Numbered from the stretch's first letter, positions 8,088 through 15,359 are shown. The stretch is 20,561 nt of DNA from Paenibacillaceae bacterium (GCA_900766135.1 CAAFUF010000051.1:1-20561), one strand, 5' to 3'. Notes: generated by a model from the letters alone, not told the origin. Made by a program: numbers and translations.

Positions 8088-8105
8088 TACCATACTTGTA
8101 TGGTA
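8088..8105. promoter_or_regulatory. Operator-like palindrome, likely GntR-family site
   Basis: TACCATACTTGTATGGTA is a perfect 8-bp inverted repeat around TT in the divergent region between the GntR regulator and GH8. The half-site GTATGG is repeated once more immediately rightwards (8106-8111). On the minus strand a weak promoter can be drawn with TTGCAA, a 17-base spacer and TACCAT, which would put the palindrome on the -10. Binding by the adjacent regulator is inferred from position and symmetry. Confidence 0.6.
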
Positions 8106-8304
8106 GTATGGAACATTGTGGTTTGCAAGCAAAAAATCATCGCGTTTCGCACCTTTTTGAATGCGCATACAATTGCGGGGCTATTGAGCTCGATTTGGAT
8201 AAATAAAAGCGTGAAATGCACATGGAATCCCCGAGCGGATGCGTGTTACGTTTACGTTGATGTCATGGCAAAACAAGCTAAAACGAGGAGGAGGCGGCAA
8301 AATC

Positions 8305-9453
8305 ATGAAGGAGCGCCAAGGGGCTTACGATACCGGGAAGTACCGGAACTTGCTGGTGGAGTACGGCTACGGGGAGGAGACGGTCCGGCGTCGGCTGGAC
8401 GAAACGTGGAAGCAGTTATTTGAAGGGGACGAGGAGACACGAATCTATTACCCTTCCGGCGAGGATATGGGCTATATGCTGGATACGGGAAACCTCGACG
8501 TGCGAACGGAGGGCATGTCTTACGGGATGATGATGGCCGTTCAGTACGGCCGTCAGGAGGTGTTCGACCGGCTGTGGAAATGGACGATGACCTACATGTA
8601 CATGACCGAAGGAGAGAACGCCGGGTACTTCGCCTGGTCCTGTGCGCCGGACGGCAAACGTCTGTCGAACGGGCCGGCGCCGGACGGCGAGGAGTATTTT
8701 GCGCTGGCGCTGCTGTTCGCGTCCCACCGCTGGGGCGACCGCGAAGCGCCGTTCAACTATGGCATCCAGGCGCGGGACTTGCTGCGTACCTGTCTGCACC
8801 AGGGAGAAAACGGAGTAGGTTATCCAATGTGGAATCCGGACAATAAGCTGATCAAGTTTATCCCGAACTGCGAGTTTTCCGATCCTTCCTACCATCTGCC
8901 TCATTTTTACGAGTTGTTTGCGCTGTGGGCTTATCCCGAGGATCAGGCGTTCTGGAAGGAAGCCGCCGAGGCGAGCCGGCAATACCTTCACCGCTCCTGC
9001 CACCCGGTCACGGGGCTAGCGCCGGAGTATGCCTATTATGATGGAACGCCAAATAACGAGCGGGGGTTCGGCCACTTTTATAGCGATGCGTATCGGGTGG
9101 CAGCCAATCTTGGCCTCGACTGGGAATGGTTCGCCGCAGATCCTTGGCAACGGGAGACGGCGGGTAAAATCCAGGCGTTTTTCGCCGATAAGGAGCCGGA
9201 GGACTATCGCCGCTACACGATTTCGGGCGAGCCGTTCGAGGAACCGGCGCTCCACCCGGTCGGATTGCTTGCCACCAACGCGATGGCCTCGCTGGCAGCC
9301 GAAGGCCCTCAAGCGAAAGCGAGCGTCGAGCTGTTTTGGAACACCCCGGTCCGAACCGGCAAGCGCCGCTATTACGACAATTGTCTCTACCTGTTCGCGC
9401 TGCTGGCGTTAAGCGGGAATTATAGGATTTGGATGCCGCGGGGCGAGGCGTAA
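8305..9453 (+). CDS. GH8 reducing-end xylose-releasing exo-oligoxylanase
   Basis: This 382-residue enzyme is predicted to remove single xylose units from the reducing end of xylotriose and longer oligomers (EC 3.2.1.156). It closely resembles, as I recall it, the Bacillus halodurans Rex enzyme (BH2105) along its length: LDTGNLDVRTEGMSYGMMMA with general acid Glu69, YFAWSCAPDG, GPAPDGEEYFALAL, KLIKFIP, FSDPSYHLPHFYELF, and GHFYSDAYRVAAN with probable base Asp261. A Leu-His-Pro near 316-318 matches the loop said to block long substrates. No signal peptide is seen, so it works inside the cell. The ATG at 8305 follows GAGGAGGAGG; an upstream in-frame ATG at 8239 lacks a ribosome site and adds residues foreign to the family. 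It faces the GntR operon across a shared control region. Confidence 0.95.
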   Translation: MKERQGAYDTGKYRNLLVEYGYGEETVRRRLDETWKQLFEGDEETRIYYPSGEDMGYMLDTGNLDVRTEGMSYGMMMAVQYGRQEVFDRLWKWTMTYMYMTEGENAGYFAWSCAPDGKRLSNGPAPDGEEYFALALLFASHRWGDREAPFNYGIQARDLLRTCLHQGENGVGYPMWNPDNKLIKFIPNCEFSDPSYHLPHFYELFALWAYPEDQAFWKEAAEASRQYLHRSCHPVTGLAPEYAYYDGTPNNERGFGHFYSDAYRVAANLGLDWEWFAADPWQRETAGKIQAFFADKEPEDYRRYTISGEPFEEPALHPVGLLATNAMASLAAEGPQAKASVELFWNTPVRTGKRRYYDNCLYLFALLALSGNYRIWMPRGEA

Positions 9454-9460
9454 GCGGATT

Positions 9461-9531
9461 GGGGGAGTCGGCGGTCAAGTGGAGGGAGTGTTCGAGGTTC
9501 CAGGCAGTCCTCCACCGGCCCCCGACCCCCC
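9461..9531 (+). other. Nested G/C-rich inverted repeat after GH8
   Basis: Eight bases past the GH8 stop, GGGGGAGTCGG (9461-9471) can pair with CCGACCCCC (9522-9530), and inside it GTGGAGG (9479-9485) pairs with CCTCCAC (9509-9515). It could end or protect the GH8 transcript, but no T-run follows, so it is not a standard intrinsic terminator. Confidence 0.45.
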
Positions 9532-9551
9532 GTGACCTAACCAGGCATGGC

Positions 9552-9786
9552 TAACGTAATGGACTCTGGTGCGGCTATTGATCTAACCCGAGGATTATTG
9601 GGACTAACGGACTTCAGCGCCGCTATTTGGCTTAATCCATGGGTTATTAGATTCTAACGGACTCAGGAGTCGTTATTTAGGCCCATTCCCCCTCGCACGC
9701 CGTAGTTGAGGCCAAATAAGGACTTTAGTGTCCGTAAAACCGGGCAATCGTCGGGAAATGGGAGAATAGCGTCCTTCCGGTCCGTT
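9552..9786. repeat. Five TAACGGACT-type elements about 50 bp apart, reversing orientation
   Basis: Three elements read TAACGGACT...CTATT: 9552-9580 (with a 5-base insertion), 9605-9630 and 9655-9681. Two read in the opposite sense: 9710-9737 and 9761-9786 (AATA...GTCCGT). Aligned cores are 48 and 50 bp apart in the first set and exactly 50 bp in the second (GTCCGT at 9730 and 9780). Several contain a small palindrome, such as GACTCAGGAGTC at 9660-9671. Intervening DNA is unrelated. Confidence 0.7.
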
Positions 9787-9812
9787 CCAGTTCCCAACAG
9801 CGTATAGATAGC

Positions 9813-9850
9813 AAAAAACGCGAGCCCGGAACTCCTTCCGTGGCTCGCGT
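9813..9850 (-). terminator. Intrinsic terminator for leftward transcription
   Basis: ACGCGAGCC (9818-9826) pairs with GGCTCGCGT (9842-9850). The stem continues inward as CGGAA/TTCCG with a one-base bulge and a CTCC loop. On the minus strand it is followed by a run of T (9817-9813). It sits about 400 bases beyond the last ABC permease gene with no other leftward gene between, so it probably ends the importer transcript. Confidence 0.8.
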
Positions 9851-9889
9851 ATACTGTGCACCCGGCGAATTGTTGTATCATGATCCCAA

Positions 9890-10069
9890 AATGTTGTAAA
9901 AACTGCAACATTTCACTGGGTTTAACCGACCCATCTCGAATAATGTTGTAAAAAATGCAACATTTCGCGTCGTTATTCGCCAATTCCGGCAAAATTGTTG
10001 TACAAAATGCAACATTTTGGTCCGTACTGGCTCAAATCACTTCAAAATGTTGTACAAAATACAACATTT
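9890..10069. repeat. Four 24-bp palindromic repeats at exactly 52-bp spacing
   Basis: Copies lie at 9890-9913, 9942-9965, 9994-10017 and 10046-10069. Each reads AATGTTGTA, a short A-rich middle, then T(G/A)CAACATTT; the third begins ATTGTTGTA. Both arms repeat at exactly 52 bp (TGTTG at 9892, 9944, 9996, 10048; CAACATTT at 9906, 9958, 10010, 10062). The three 28-bp spacers are unrelated to one another. The fourth copy extends to a perfect 11-bp stem around CAAAA. No further copy lies at the expected positions on either side. The array lies between the importer operon and its terminator, so it may be transcribed as 3' untranslated RNA. Confidence 0.9.
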
Positions 10070-10140
10070 TCGGTGAGGCAGATCGGCGTGCGGGTATCGT
10101 GAGCTCAAACGAGGTTCATGAGCGCACTAAACGCTAACCA

Positions 10141-10253
10141 CCCGCCCGAGGCGCCCCGCGGGTCTCAGCGCTCGCACCCGCCCGAGGCGCCCCCGCGCGT
10201 CAAGCGCTCGCGCCCGCCCGAGGCGCCCCGCGGGCCTATCGGCGGGCCTATCG
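10141..10253. repeat. 36-bp G/C-rich tandem repeat plus 12-bp duplication
   Basis: Three units begin with CCCGCCCGAGGCGCCCC at 10141, 10177 and 10213, a 36-bp period; the third diverges after about 22 bases. GCGGGCCTATCG is then duplicated at 10230-10241 and 10242-10253. The block starts two bases past the permease stop codon. On the minus strand it carries repeated GGG and GGGG runs. A plus-strand frame would read PPEAPRG repeats, but I see no ribosome site. Confidence 0.8.
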
Positions 10254-10254
10254 C

Positions 10255-11085
10255 TCAGCCCTTCACGGCGCCGGCCGTTAAGCCGCTGACGATGTATTTT
10301 TGGCCGAACAAGTAGAGGATGAACACCGGCAAGGACGTCAGCACCAGATTGGCGAAGATCAGGTTCCACTCCCGGCTGTACTTGCCGTAGAAATTGTAGA
10401 TCGACAGCGGCATCGTCCAGGTCGAGCTGTCGGTCAGGAAGTACAGCGGAATCGTGATGTCGTTCCACACCGACATGAAGACCATGATCGCGACCGTGGC
10501 GTTCACCGGCAGGATCAGCGGCATCACGATCCGGAAAAATACGCCGAACACGCTGGCGCCTTCCAGGAACGCGACTTCGTCGAGCGCTTTCGGGATCGTT
10601 TTGATGAACCCGCTGTACAGAAACACGCTAAATGCGGTGTTTAGCGAGGCGTAGATCAGTATAACGCTGGAGATGCTGCCGTAGAAGCCAAGCGCCTGCA
10701 CGATCCGAATGGTCGTGATGGTCGACATCGGGGCGATCAGGCCCATAAAGAAATACATGTACAACGTATTGGCGAATTTCGTCTCCCGCCGCGCCAGGAT
10801 AAAGGAGGCGGCCGAAGAAGCGACGATGTTGATGACCGACGAAATGCCCGTAATCCAGACGCTGTTCCAGAACGCCCGAGCGATCCCGCCCTCCTCGAAT
10901 ACGCGGGCATAGTTGGAGAACATCCATTCTTTAGGCAGCTTCAGCGAGAAGTCGAGCACTTCGGCGCTTGTCTTGAACGAGCCGAAGATCATGATCAAGA
11001 CCGGTAGAATAATCAACAGCGAAGCCAGCAGCAGAAGACCTTCGACGATATAGTTGCGGATGGCGAGTTTACGCGTAAATCCCAT
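10255..11085 (-). CDS. CUT1 sugar ABC transporter permease (MalG/AraQ type)
   Basis: This 276-residue inner-membrane protein has about six hydrophobic helices (first near residues 12-36) and the cytoplasmic EAA loop DEVAFLEGASVFGVFFRIVMPLILP-like region (about 167-192), which docks to the ATPase subunit. The family imports oligosaccharides. Its ATG at 11085 overlaps the TAA of the preceding permease by one base (TAATG), and AAGGAGGT lies nine bases upstream inside that gene, so translation is coupled. No ATPase gene is nearby; CUT1 importers in Bacillus often share a separate MsmX-type ATPase, and the same is inferred here. Xylo-oligosaccharide or aldouronate substrate is inferred from the neighbourhood. 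Confidence 0.93.
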   Translation of the reverse strand: MGFTRKLAIRNYIVEGLLLLASLLIILPVLIMIFGSFKTSAEVLDFSLKLPKEWMFSNYARVFEEGGIARAFWNSVWITGISSVINIVASSAASFILARRETKFANTLYMYFFMGLIAPMSTITTIRIVQALGFYGSISSVILIYASLNTAFSVFLYSGFIKTIPKALDEVAFLEGASVFGVFFRIVMPLILPVNATVAIMVFMSVWNDITIPLYFLTDSSTWTMPLSIYNFYGKYSREWNLIFANLVLTSLPVFILYLFGQKYIVSGLTAGAVKG

Positions 11086-11966
11086 TATTCGGTGACCTCC
11101 TTACGCCGCATGAAGATCAGCAGCGGGATGGCGATGATCGTGACTGCTACGAACAGCAGGGTATTGATGGCGGTGCCCAATCCCCAGCTTCCTTCGCCGA
11201 AGGACCGCAAAATGATCGTACCGACAACCTGGGATGCATTGCCCGGACCTCCACCCGTCAAGACGAAAACCTCCGAGAAGACCTTAAGGCCGCCGATGAG
11301 CGTGAGCATCAGGTTAATATTGATCGCCGGCAGCAAGAGCGGCAGCGTGATTTTCGTGAACTTCTTCCAGGAACCGGCCCCGTCGATGGTCGCCGCTTCA
11401 TAATACTCCTGGGAGATGGATTGGAGTCCAGCCAAGTAAATCGCCATCTGGAAGCCGGCATGCTGCCAAATGGAGATGATGGCGATGGTCCAAATGACAA
11501 GGTGCGGGTTCGTGAGCCAAGCCTGGCTGAGCGCGTGCAGCCCAACCGCATCGAACATCCGGTTGATGGCGCCCTCCGTGCGCAGGATCGGCGTAAACAC
11601 GATGCCGATGACCAGGATGCTGAGGATGGACGGGGAATAAAAGATCGCCCGCAGCAGGTTCCGCGTCTTCAACCGCATGTTGAGCGCGACCGCCAGTACG
11701 ATGCCGATCAGGTTTTTCCCGACCACGGTGACGACGGCAAAGATCAGCGTATTTTTAAGCGCCAGGATCAGCGTTTTATCGGAGAAGATTTTTTGGAAGT
11801 TCTCCCATCCGACGAAGTCGATGGTCAGGCGATCCAGCCGCCAATCGGTAAAGGAATAATAAAAACCCGTAAACGCCGGGATGACGAAAAAGATCGAGTA
11901 GATCAATAACGCCGGCAACACGAGATAATAGGAATACAAATTTTTGACCGATGCTTTCGATTTCAT
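11085..11966 (-). CDS. CUT1 sugar ABC transporter permease (MalF/UgpA type)
   Basis: A 293-residue integral membrane subunit with a first helix near residues 12-35 (YLVLPALLIYSIFFVIPAF), about five further helices, and the EAA loop containing YEAATIDGAGSWKKFTKITL (about 188-207). It pairs with the downstream permease to form the translocation pore. I chose the ATG at 11966 because GGTGGAG lies just upstream. A longer frame to 12032 would read through the stem-loop at 11991-12026 and has no ribosome site. It lies 75 bp after the binding-protein gene. Membrane role is clear; substrate is inferred from the locus. Confidence 0.93.
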   Translation of the reverse strand: MKSKASVKNLYSYYLVLPALLIYSIFFVIPAFTGFYYSFTDWRLDRLTIDFVGWENFQKIFSDKTLILALKNTLIFAVVTVVGKNLIGIVLAVALNMRLKTRNLLRAIFYSPSILSILVIGIVFTPILRTEGAINRMFDAVGLHALSQAWLTNPHLVIWTIAIISIWQHAGFQMAIYLAGLQSISQEYYEAATIDGAGSWKKFTKITLPLLLPAININLMLTLIGGLKVFSEVFVLTGGGPGNASQVVGTIILRSFGEGSWGLGTAINTLLFVAVTIIAIPLLIFMRRKEVTE

Positions 11967-11990
11967 GTGCTCCACCCCACTATAGACTGG

Positions 11991-12026
11991 GGCAGCATAA
12001 AACCCCGGATGGGACTTTATGCTGCC
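11991..12026 (-). promoter_or_regulatory. Stem-loop between binding-protein and permease genes
   Basis: GGCAGCATAAA (11991-12001) and TTTATGCTGCC (12016-12026) form a perfect 11-bp stem with a 14-base loop, starting 15 bases after the binding-protein stop. It has no T-run. In other importer operons such hairpins stabilise the binding-protein part of the mRNA or partly attenuate the permease part, giving excess binding protein; that role is inferred here. Confidence 0.65.
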
Positions 12027-12041
12027 TGCCATTCTTCCGAT

Positions 12042-13373
12042 TTAGAAACCGGGGATTTCTTTATCTTTCATCAACTGGCTGAACTTCTCGTCCCAAGCCT
12101 TCAAGACTTCTTCCGGCGTTAAGCCGCCGGCGAATTGATCCTGGAGCAGCCGGTACAGCTCGCTGCGGTCGACCAGCATGTAAGCGTCGGTCGTCAGTAC
12201 GGTTTTCTTCGGCGTGATGTAGTTATCGACGATCTCCTGTTTGTAGGCAGGCAGTTCCGGCGTATTGACATCGTTCAGGTTGGAGACGTACCCTTTGGAA
12301 TCGACGATTTTCTGCGCGATTTCCTTGGAGCCCATGAAGTTCAGGAACTCCTTCGCTTCGGCCAAATGCTTCGCTTTCTTCGGAATGAACAGCTGGCCGC
12401 CAAGCGGGCTGGCACCCAGGCTGGCATCCTGCTCGGAAGGGATCGGGAAGACCCCGAGCCGCATGTTCGGATCCTGCTGAAGCACGCCTTCGATCAGCCA
12501 GTCGCCCATGAACATCATGGCGACTTCCTTGTTCAGGAACTTGCCGACCGCCATATCGTAGCTGTCGCTCAGGACGTCGGCATTGGTGTAGCCTTGTTTA
12601 TACACCTCGTACTGCTGCTGAAGGAACGTTTGGAATTCCGGGATGTCGGACCATTTTTTCTTGTTGCTGTTCAGCTCGTCGAAGAAGGTTGGATCGTTCT
12701 TGGATACGAAGTTGGCAAAAGCGGCGGCCGGCCAAATATTCGCGGACCAATTGTCCTTGTATGGCATGAATACCGGAGTAACCCCGCTGGCTTTGATCTT
12801 CTCGCAAACGGCCAGAAACTCTTCGAAATTTTTCGGGATCGACAGGCCCAAGTCATCGAAGATGTCCTTGTTGTACACGACGCCCTGCATGCCCGTATCT
12901 TGGCTGACATGGAAGCTGTAGATATGCCCGTAAGCGGAAAGCACGTCTTTGTTCAAAATCCGGCTGGCCCAAGGCTCGTTATCGAGAATCTCGAAGTTAC
13001 GCTCCAGATTCAGGTCCGTGGTGGCGCTGGCCAGATTGTATTGAATGATGTCCGGCGTTTCGTCGACGGCCAGTTTCGTTTGCAGGACGGTTGTCGTCTG
13101 CTCGGCCGGAATCAGCTGCAGATTGACTTTGATGTTCGTTTGCTTCTCGAACTCGTCGAGCAGATCCTGCTGGATGAAGGCGGAGTCCTGCGAGCTTTTG
13201 GAAATGGCCAACTCGATGGTGACTTTGCCGCCCTTGGCGGCGCCGCCGTTGCTGTTCGTTCCGTCATTCGCTGCGTTGCCCGACTTTGCGCCTCCGGAGC
13301 CGCAGGCCGCGAGCGATACCGCCAGCAAACCCGCGATGATCGCGGTGGTTGTTCTTTTCATTGCGTAATTCAA
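12042..13373 (-). CDS. CUT1 extracellular sugar-binding lipoprotein
   Basis: This 443-residue lipoprotein is the receptor subunit of the importer. It starts with a lysine/arginine-containing n-region, a hydrophobic stretch, and the lipobox LAAC with Cys24, followed by a Gly/Asn/Ser linker typical of proteins tethered outside the membrane. The body has the type of family-1 solute-binding proteins: VNLQLIPAEQTTTVLQTKLA, DIIQYN, GVVYNKDIFDDLGLSIPKNFEEF, and late AKEFLNFMGSKEIAQKI. A TTG at 13373 is the likely start because GGGGGG lies seven bases upstream; an ATG at 13361 (MKRTTTA) is closer to the usual start but about 19 bases from that site. It heads the importer operon, with a perfect TATAAT at 13424-13429. 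Confidence 0.9.
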   Translation of the reverse strand: MNYAMKRTTTAIIAGLLAVSLAACGSGGAKSGNAANDGTNSNGGAAKGGKVTIELAISKSSQDSAFIQQDLLDEFEKQTNIKVNLQLIPAEQTTTVLQTKLAVDETPDIIQYNLASATTDLNLERNFEILDNEPWASRILNKDVLSAYGHIYSFHVSQDTGMQGVVYNKDIFDDLGLSIPKNFEEFLAVCEKIKASGVTPVFMPYKDNWSANIWPAAAFANFVSKNDPTFFDELNSNKKKWSDIPEFQTFLQQQYEVYKQGYTNADVLSDSYDMAVGKFLNKEVAMMFMGDWLIEGVLQQDPNMRLGVFPIPSEQDASLGASPLGGQLFIPKKAKHLAEAKEFLNFMGSKEIAQKIVDSKGYVSNLNDVNTPELPAYKQEIVDNYITPKKTVLTTDAYMLVDRSELYRLLQDQFAGGLTPEEVLKAWDEKFSQLMKDKEIPGF

Positions 13374-13423
13374 GTCAAATCCCCCCGTCTTTATGATGTG
13401 GCTTTGAATACGCTTGCAACTTG

Positions 13424-13429
13424 ATTATA
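13424..13429 (-). promoter_or_regulatory. -10 element of the importer operon
   Basis: ATTATA here gives a perfect TATAAT on the minus strand, about 50 bases upstream of the binding-protein start. No good -35 (TTGACA-like) lies 17 bases upstream; the best hexamer is TGTACC. This would suit an activator-dependent promoter, fitting the divergent AraC-type regulator. Confidence 0.5.
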
Positions 13430-13490
13430 GTTTTCAGGGCGGCCAAGGTACATGTCTGAGGGTGACTGATTAGGTGTAAAATTGTGAACT

Positions 13491-13504
13491 TGAAACCGTT
13501 GTCA
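13491..13504. promoter_or_regulatory. CcpA-type cre site
   Basis: TGAAACCGTTGTCA matches the Bacillus catabolite-responsive-element consensus TGWNANCGNTNWCA at every fixed position. It overlaps the -35 of the two-component promoter (13499-13504) and lies about 70-80 bases upstream of the importer transcription start. Repression by CcpA in the presence of glucose is expected for the kinase gene; the effect on the importer is uncertain. Confidence 0.75.
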
Positions 13505-13528
13505 TGACGTGAAGCGAAATGGTAAAGT
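13499..13528 (+). promoter_or_regulatory. Sigma-A-like promoter of the two-component genes
   Basis: TTGTCA (13499-13504), an 18-base spacer and TAAAGT (13523-13528) precede the kinase gene by 54 bases. The -35 sits inside the cre site. ATGGT...ACCAT (13519-13536) forms a weak inverted repeat over the -10. Confidence 0.55.
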
Positions 13529-13582
13529 TAAACCATCATTCACGCAACAAGGCACAGCAACAAGGAGGCCTAAGCTAACGTC

Positions 13583-15343
13583 ATGAAACCTTTCATCCCC
13601 CGCCGAGATCAGCTCAGCCTGCAAAATAAAGTCTTTTTAACCTTTGTGGCCTTGCTTCTGTTTATACTTGGCTGCTTTATCGTCTACGTAAACCTGGTCG
13701 TCATCAAACCGTTGAAAGAGAAGACGGTAGAGGCCAAGCTGGCAGCGGCGACCAAAGTCAGCCAACAGCTCGACGACTACGTGGATAGCCAAAACCAGCT
13801 GTCCCAGCGGATTTTATCCAGCAAGGAAGTCTTTTCGATCCTGGAGAGAGGCTATCAAACCGACGTAAACATCGAACGGCTGAACCAAAGCCGCAGGCTC
13901 AAGGATCTGATGTTTCAAGCCATCGGACCTCGAATGAATATCAAGGATATGGTGATTTACGACAAGGCCGGCCGCAAGATCGTGTCTTACCTTGGAGAGC
14001 AAGGGGAAACGGCCTCTTTGGAGAGTTATCTGAAGAAGAGCCTGATAGACGGAAGCTGGAGCGGCAGCGGGTTTGTTCTGGAACGGCAAGGCGCGGCCAT
14101 TTCGTTCATTCGTTCGATCAACAATCAGAACGGTAAAATATTCGGGTACCTAAGCATTCAACTGGACGAGGCGTTATTGCAGCGGATGACGCGGGGTGTG
14201 GGCGCCGGCGAGGTATATATCCTCGACCGGGAAGGCCGGTCCATTGCCGGTTCTAAACCGGAGGCGGAGCATGCGGAGCTCGCCGCGCAAGGTTCGGCGG
14301 GCGGAGTTTATGCGGACGATTACCGGAATTACGTGGCTTACGCGCGGTCGGAGAGCACCGGATGGACGACCTATCTCGTGACGCCCAAGCGGGACGTGCT
14401 GGGGCCCGTCAACTCGGTGAAATACCTTTCCATTCTGCTGATTACGTCGTTGTTGCTGCTGTCCTTCGTCTATATTTATTTTTCCTCGCGGAATCTGTTG
14501 CTGCCCATTCGGAAGCTGCGCAGCCAGATTTGGCGGATCAGTTACAGCAATATGAACATTAAAATGGACAACCGCGCGCAAAATAACGAGTTGATCCTGC
14601 TGAATGAAGCTTTTCAGGATCTGATGGAACGCCTTCAGGAATCGATCGAACGGGAGAAAATCGCCCTGCACGAGGAGGTCAAAGCGCGGAACTCCGCGCT
14701 CCAGGCCCAAATCGCGCCGCATTTCATCCATAACGTGCTTTATTTGATCAGTATCGCCGCCCAAGAGGGCAAGACCGACGTCGTCTCCGATATGTGCAAG
14801 CATTTATCGGACAGCCTGCGCTATATCGTATCTTCCCCTTACGCGCACGTGACCTTAGCCGACGAGTTGGAGCATACGCGGCATTACTTGTCCCTCGTCC
14901 AGCAAAAATACGAGGAGGATCTCATTTGGGAGATCCATGCGGACGAATCGGCGCGGAACGTGCAGCTGCCCCGCCTGGTGCTGCAACCCTTCGTGGAGAA
15001 TTGCATCGAGCATGCTTTCACCCGCAGCGACCCGCCTTGGCGGATCGATATTACGGTGAAGCAGTTCAATGGGCTATGGGCGGTGGAGATCAAGGATAAC
15101 GGAGACGGTTTTCCGCCCGGGAAAATCAGCGAAATCATGGACAACCTGCAAAGCGCAGACGCCGACGCCGGAGAGGGAGAGAAGCGGGGCGCCTCGATCG
15201 GCAACATGGGCATCGCGAACAGCGTGGGCCGGTTGAAATTGATGTACCAGAACCGGCTGTTCTTCAACGTGTTTAACCATGCGGACGGGGAAAAGGGCGC
15301 CACGGTACAGATCATCGGATCATTAACGAAGGACTTCTACTGA
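13583..15343 (+). CDS. YesM-type sensor histidine kinase
   Basis: A 586-residue membrane kinase. Transmembrane helix 1 (about 15-37), an extracellular sensor domain (about 38-277) and helix 2 (about 279-302) are followed by a HAMP-like linker and a His_kinase domain with QIAPHFIHNVL, whose His380 is the likely phosphorylation site. The ATPase domain shows the N box (LVLQPFVENCIEHAF, Asn473), DNGDGFPPG (from 505) and a late Gly-rich segment. The H-box departs from the family's usual QINPHFLYNTL. The ATG at 13583 lies 14 bases from AAGGAGG, longer than usual. It is followed by its response regulator after 16 bp and is divergent from the importer, so it probably senses the imported oligosaccharide, perhaps through the binding protein, and controls importer transcription. 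Confidence 0.93.
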   Translation: MKPFIPRRDQLSLQNKVFLTFVALLLFILGCFIVYVNLVVIKPLKEKTVEAKLAAATKVSQQLDDYVDSQNQLSQRILSSKEVFSILERGYQTDVNIERLNQSRRLKDLMFQAIGPRMNIKDMVIYDKAGRKIVSYLGEQGETASLESYLKKSLIDGSWSGSGFVLERQGAAISFIRSINNQNGKIFGYLSIQLDEALLQRMTRGVGAGEVYILDREGRSIAGSKPEAEHAELAAQGSAGGVYADDYRNYVAYARSESTGWTTYLVTPKRDVLGPVNSVKYLSILLITSLLLLSFVYIYFSSRNLLLPIRKLRSQIWRISYSNMNIKMDNRAQNNELILLNEAFQDLMERLQESIEREKIALHEEVKARNSALQAQIAPHFIHNVLYLISIAAQEGKTDVVSDMCKHLSDSLRYIVSSPYAHVTLADELEHTRHYLSLVQQKYEEDLIWEIHADESARNVQLPRLVLQPFVENCIEHAFTRSDPPWRIDITVKQFNGLWAVEIKDNGDGFPPGKISEIMDNLQSADADAGEGEKRGASIGNMGIANSVGRLKLMYQNRLFFNVFNHADGEKGATVQIIGSLTKDFY

Positions 15344-15359
15344 ACGAGGAGGGCACGGC

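Noticed and set aside
8198..8260. cre site before GH8
   Set aside because: TGTTACGTTTACG-like sequence misses the central CG position of the consensus.
9663..9992. Minus-strand 109-residue protein
   Set aside because: It is read through three intergenic repeats and an intrinsic terminator, with no ribosome site and no recognisable domain.
9890..10069. CRISPR array
   Set aside because: Repeat length (24) and spacers (28) look tempting, but the four repeats differ from one another, are A/T-rich palindromes, there is no leader or cas gene in the window, and similarly spaced elements of other sequences occur nearby.
10118..10315. Plus-strand Pro-rich small protein with PPEAPRG repeats
   Set aside because: The frame is produced by the 36-bp G/C-rich repeat, has no ribosome site, and its end overlaps the permease gene antisense.
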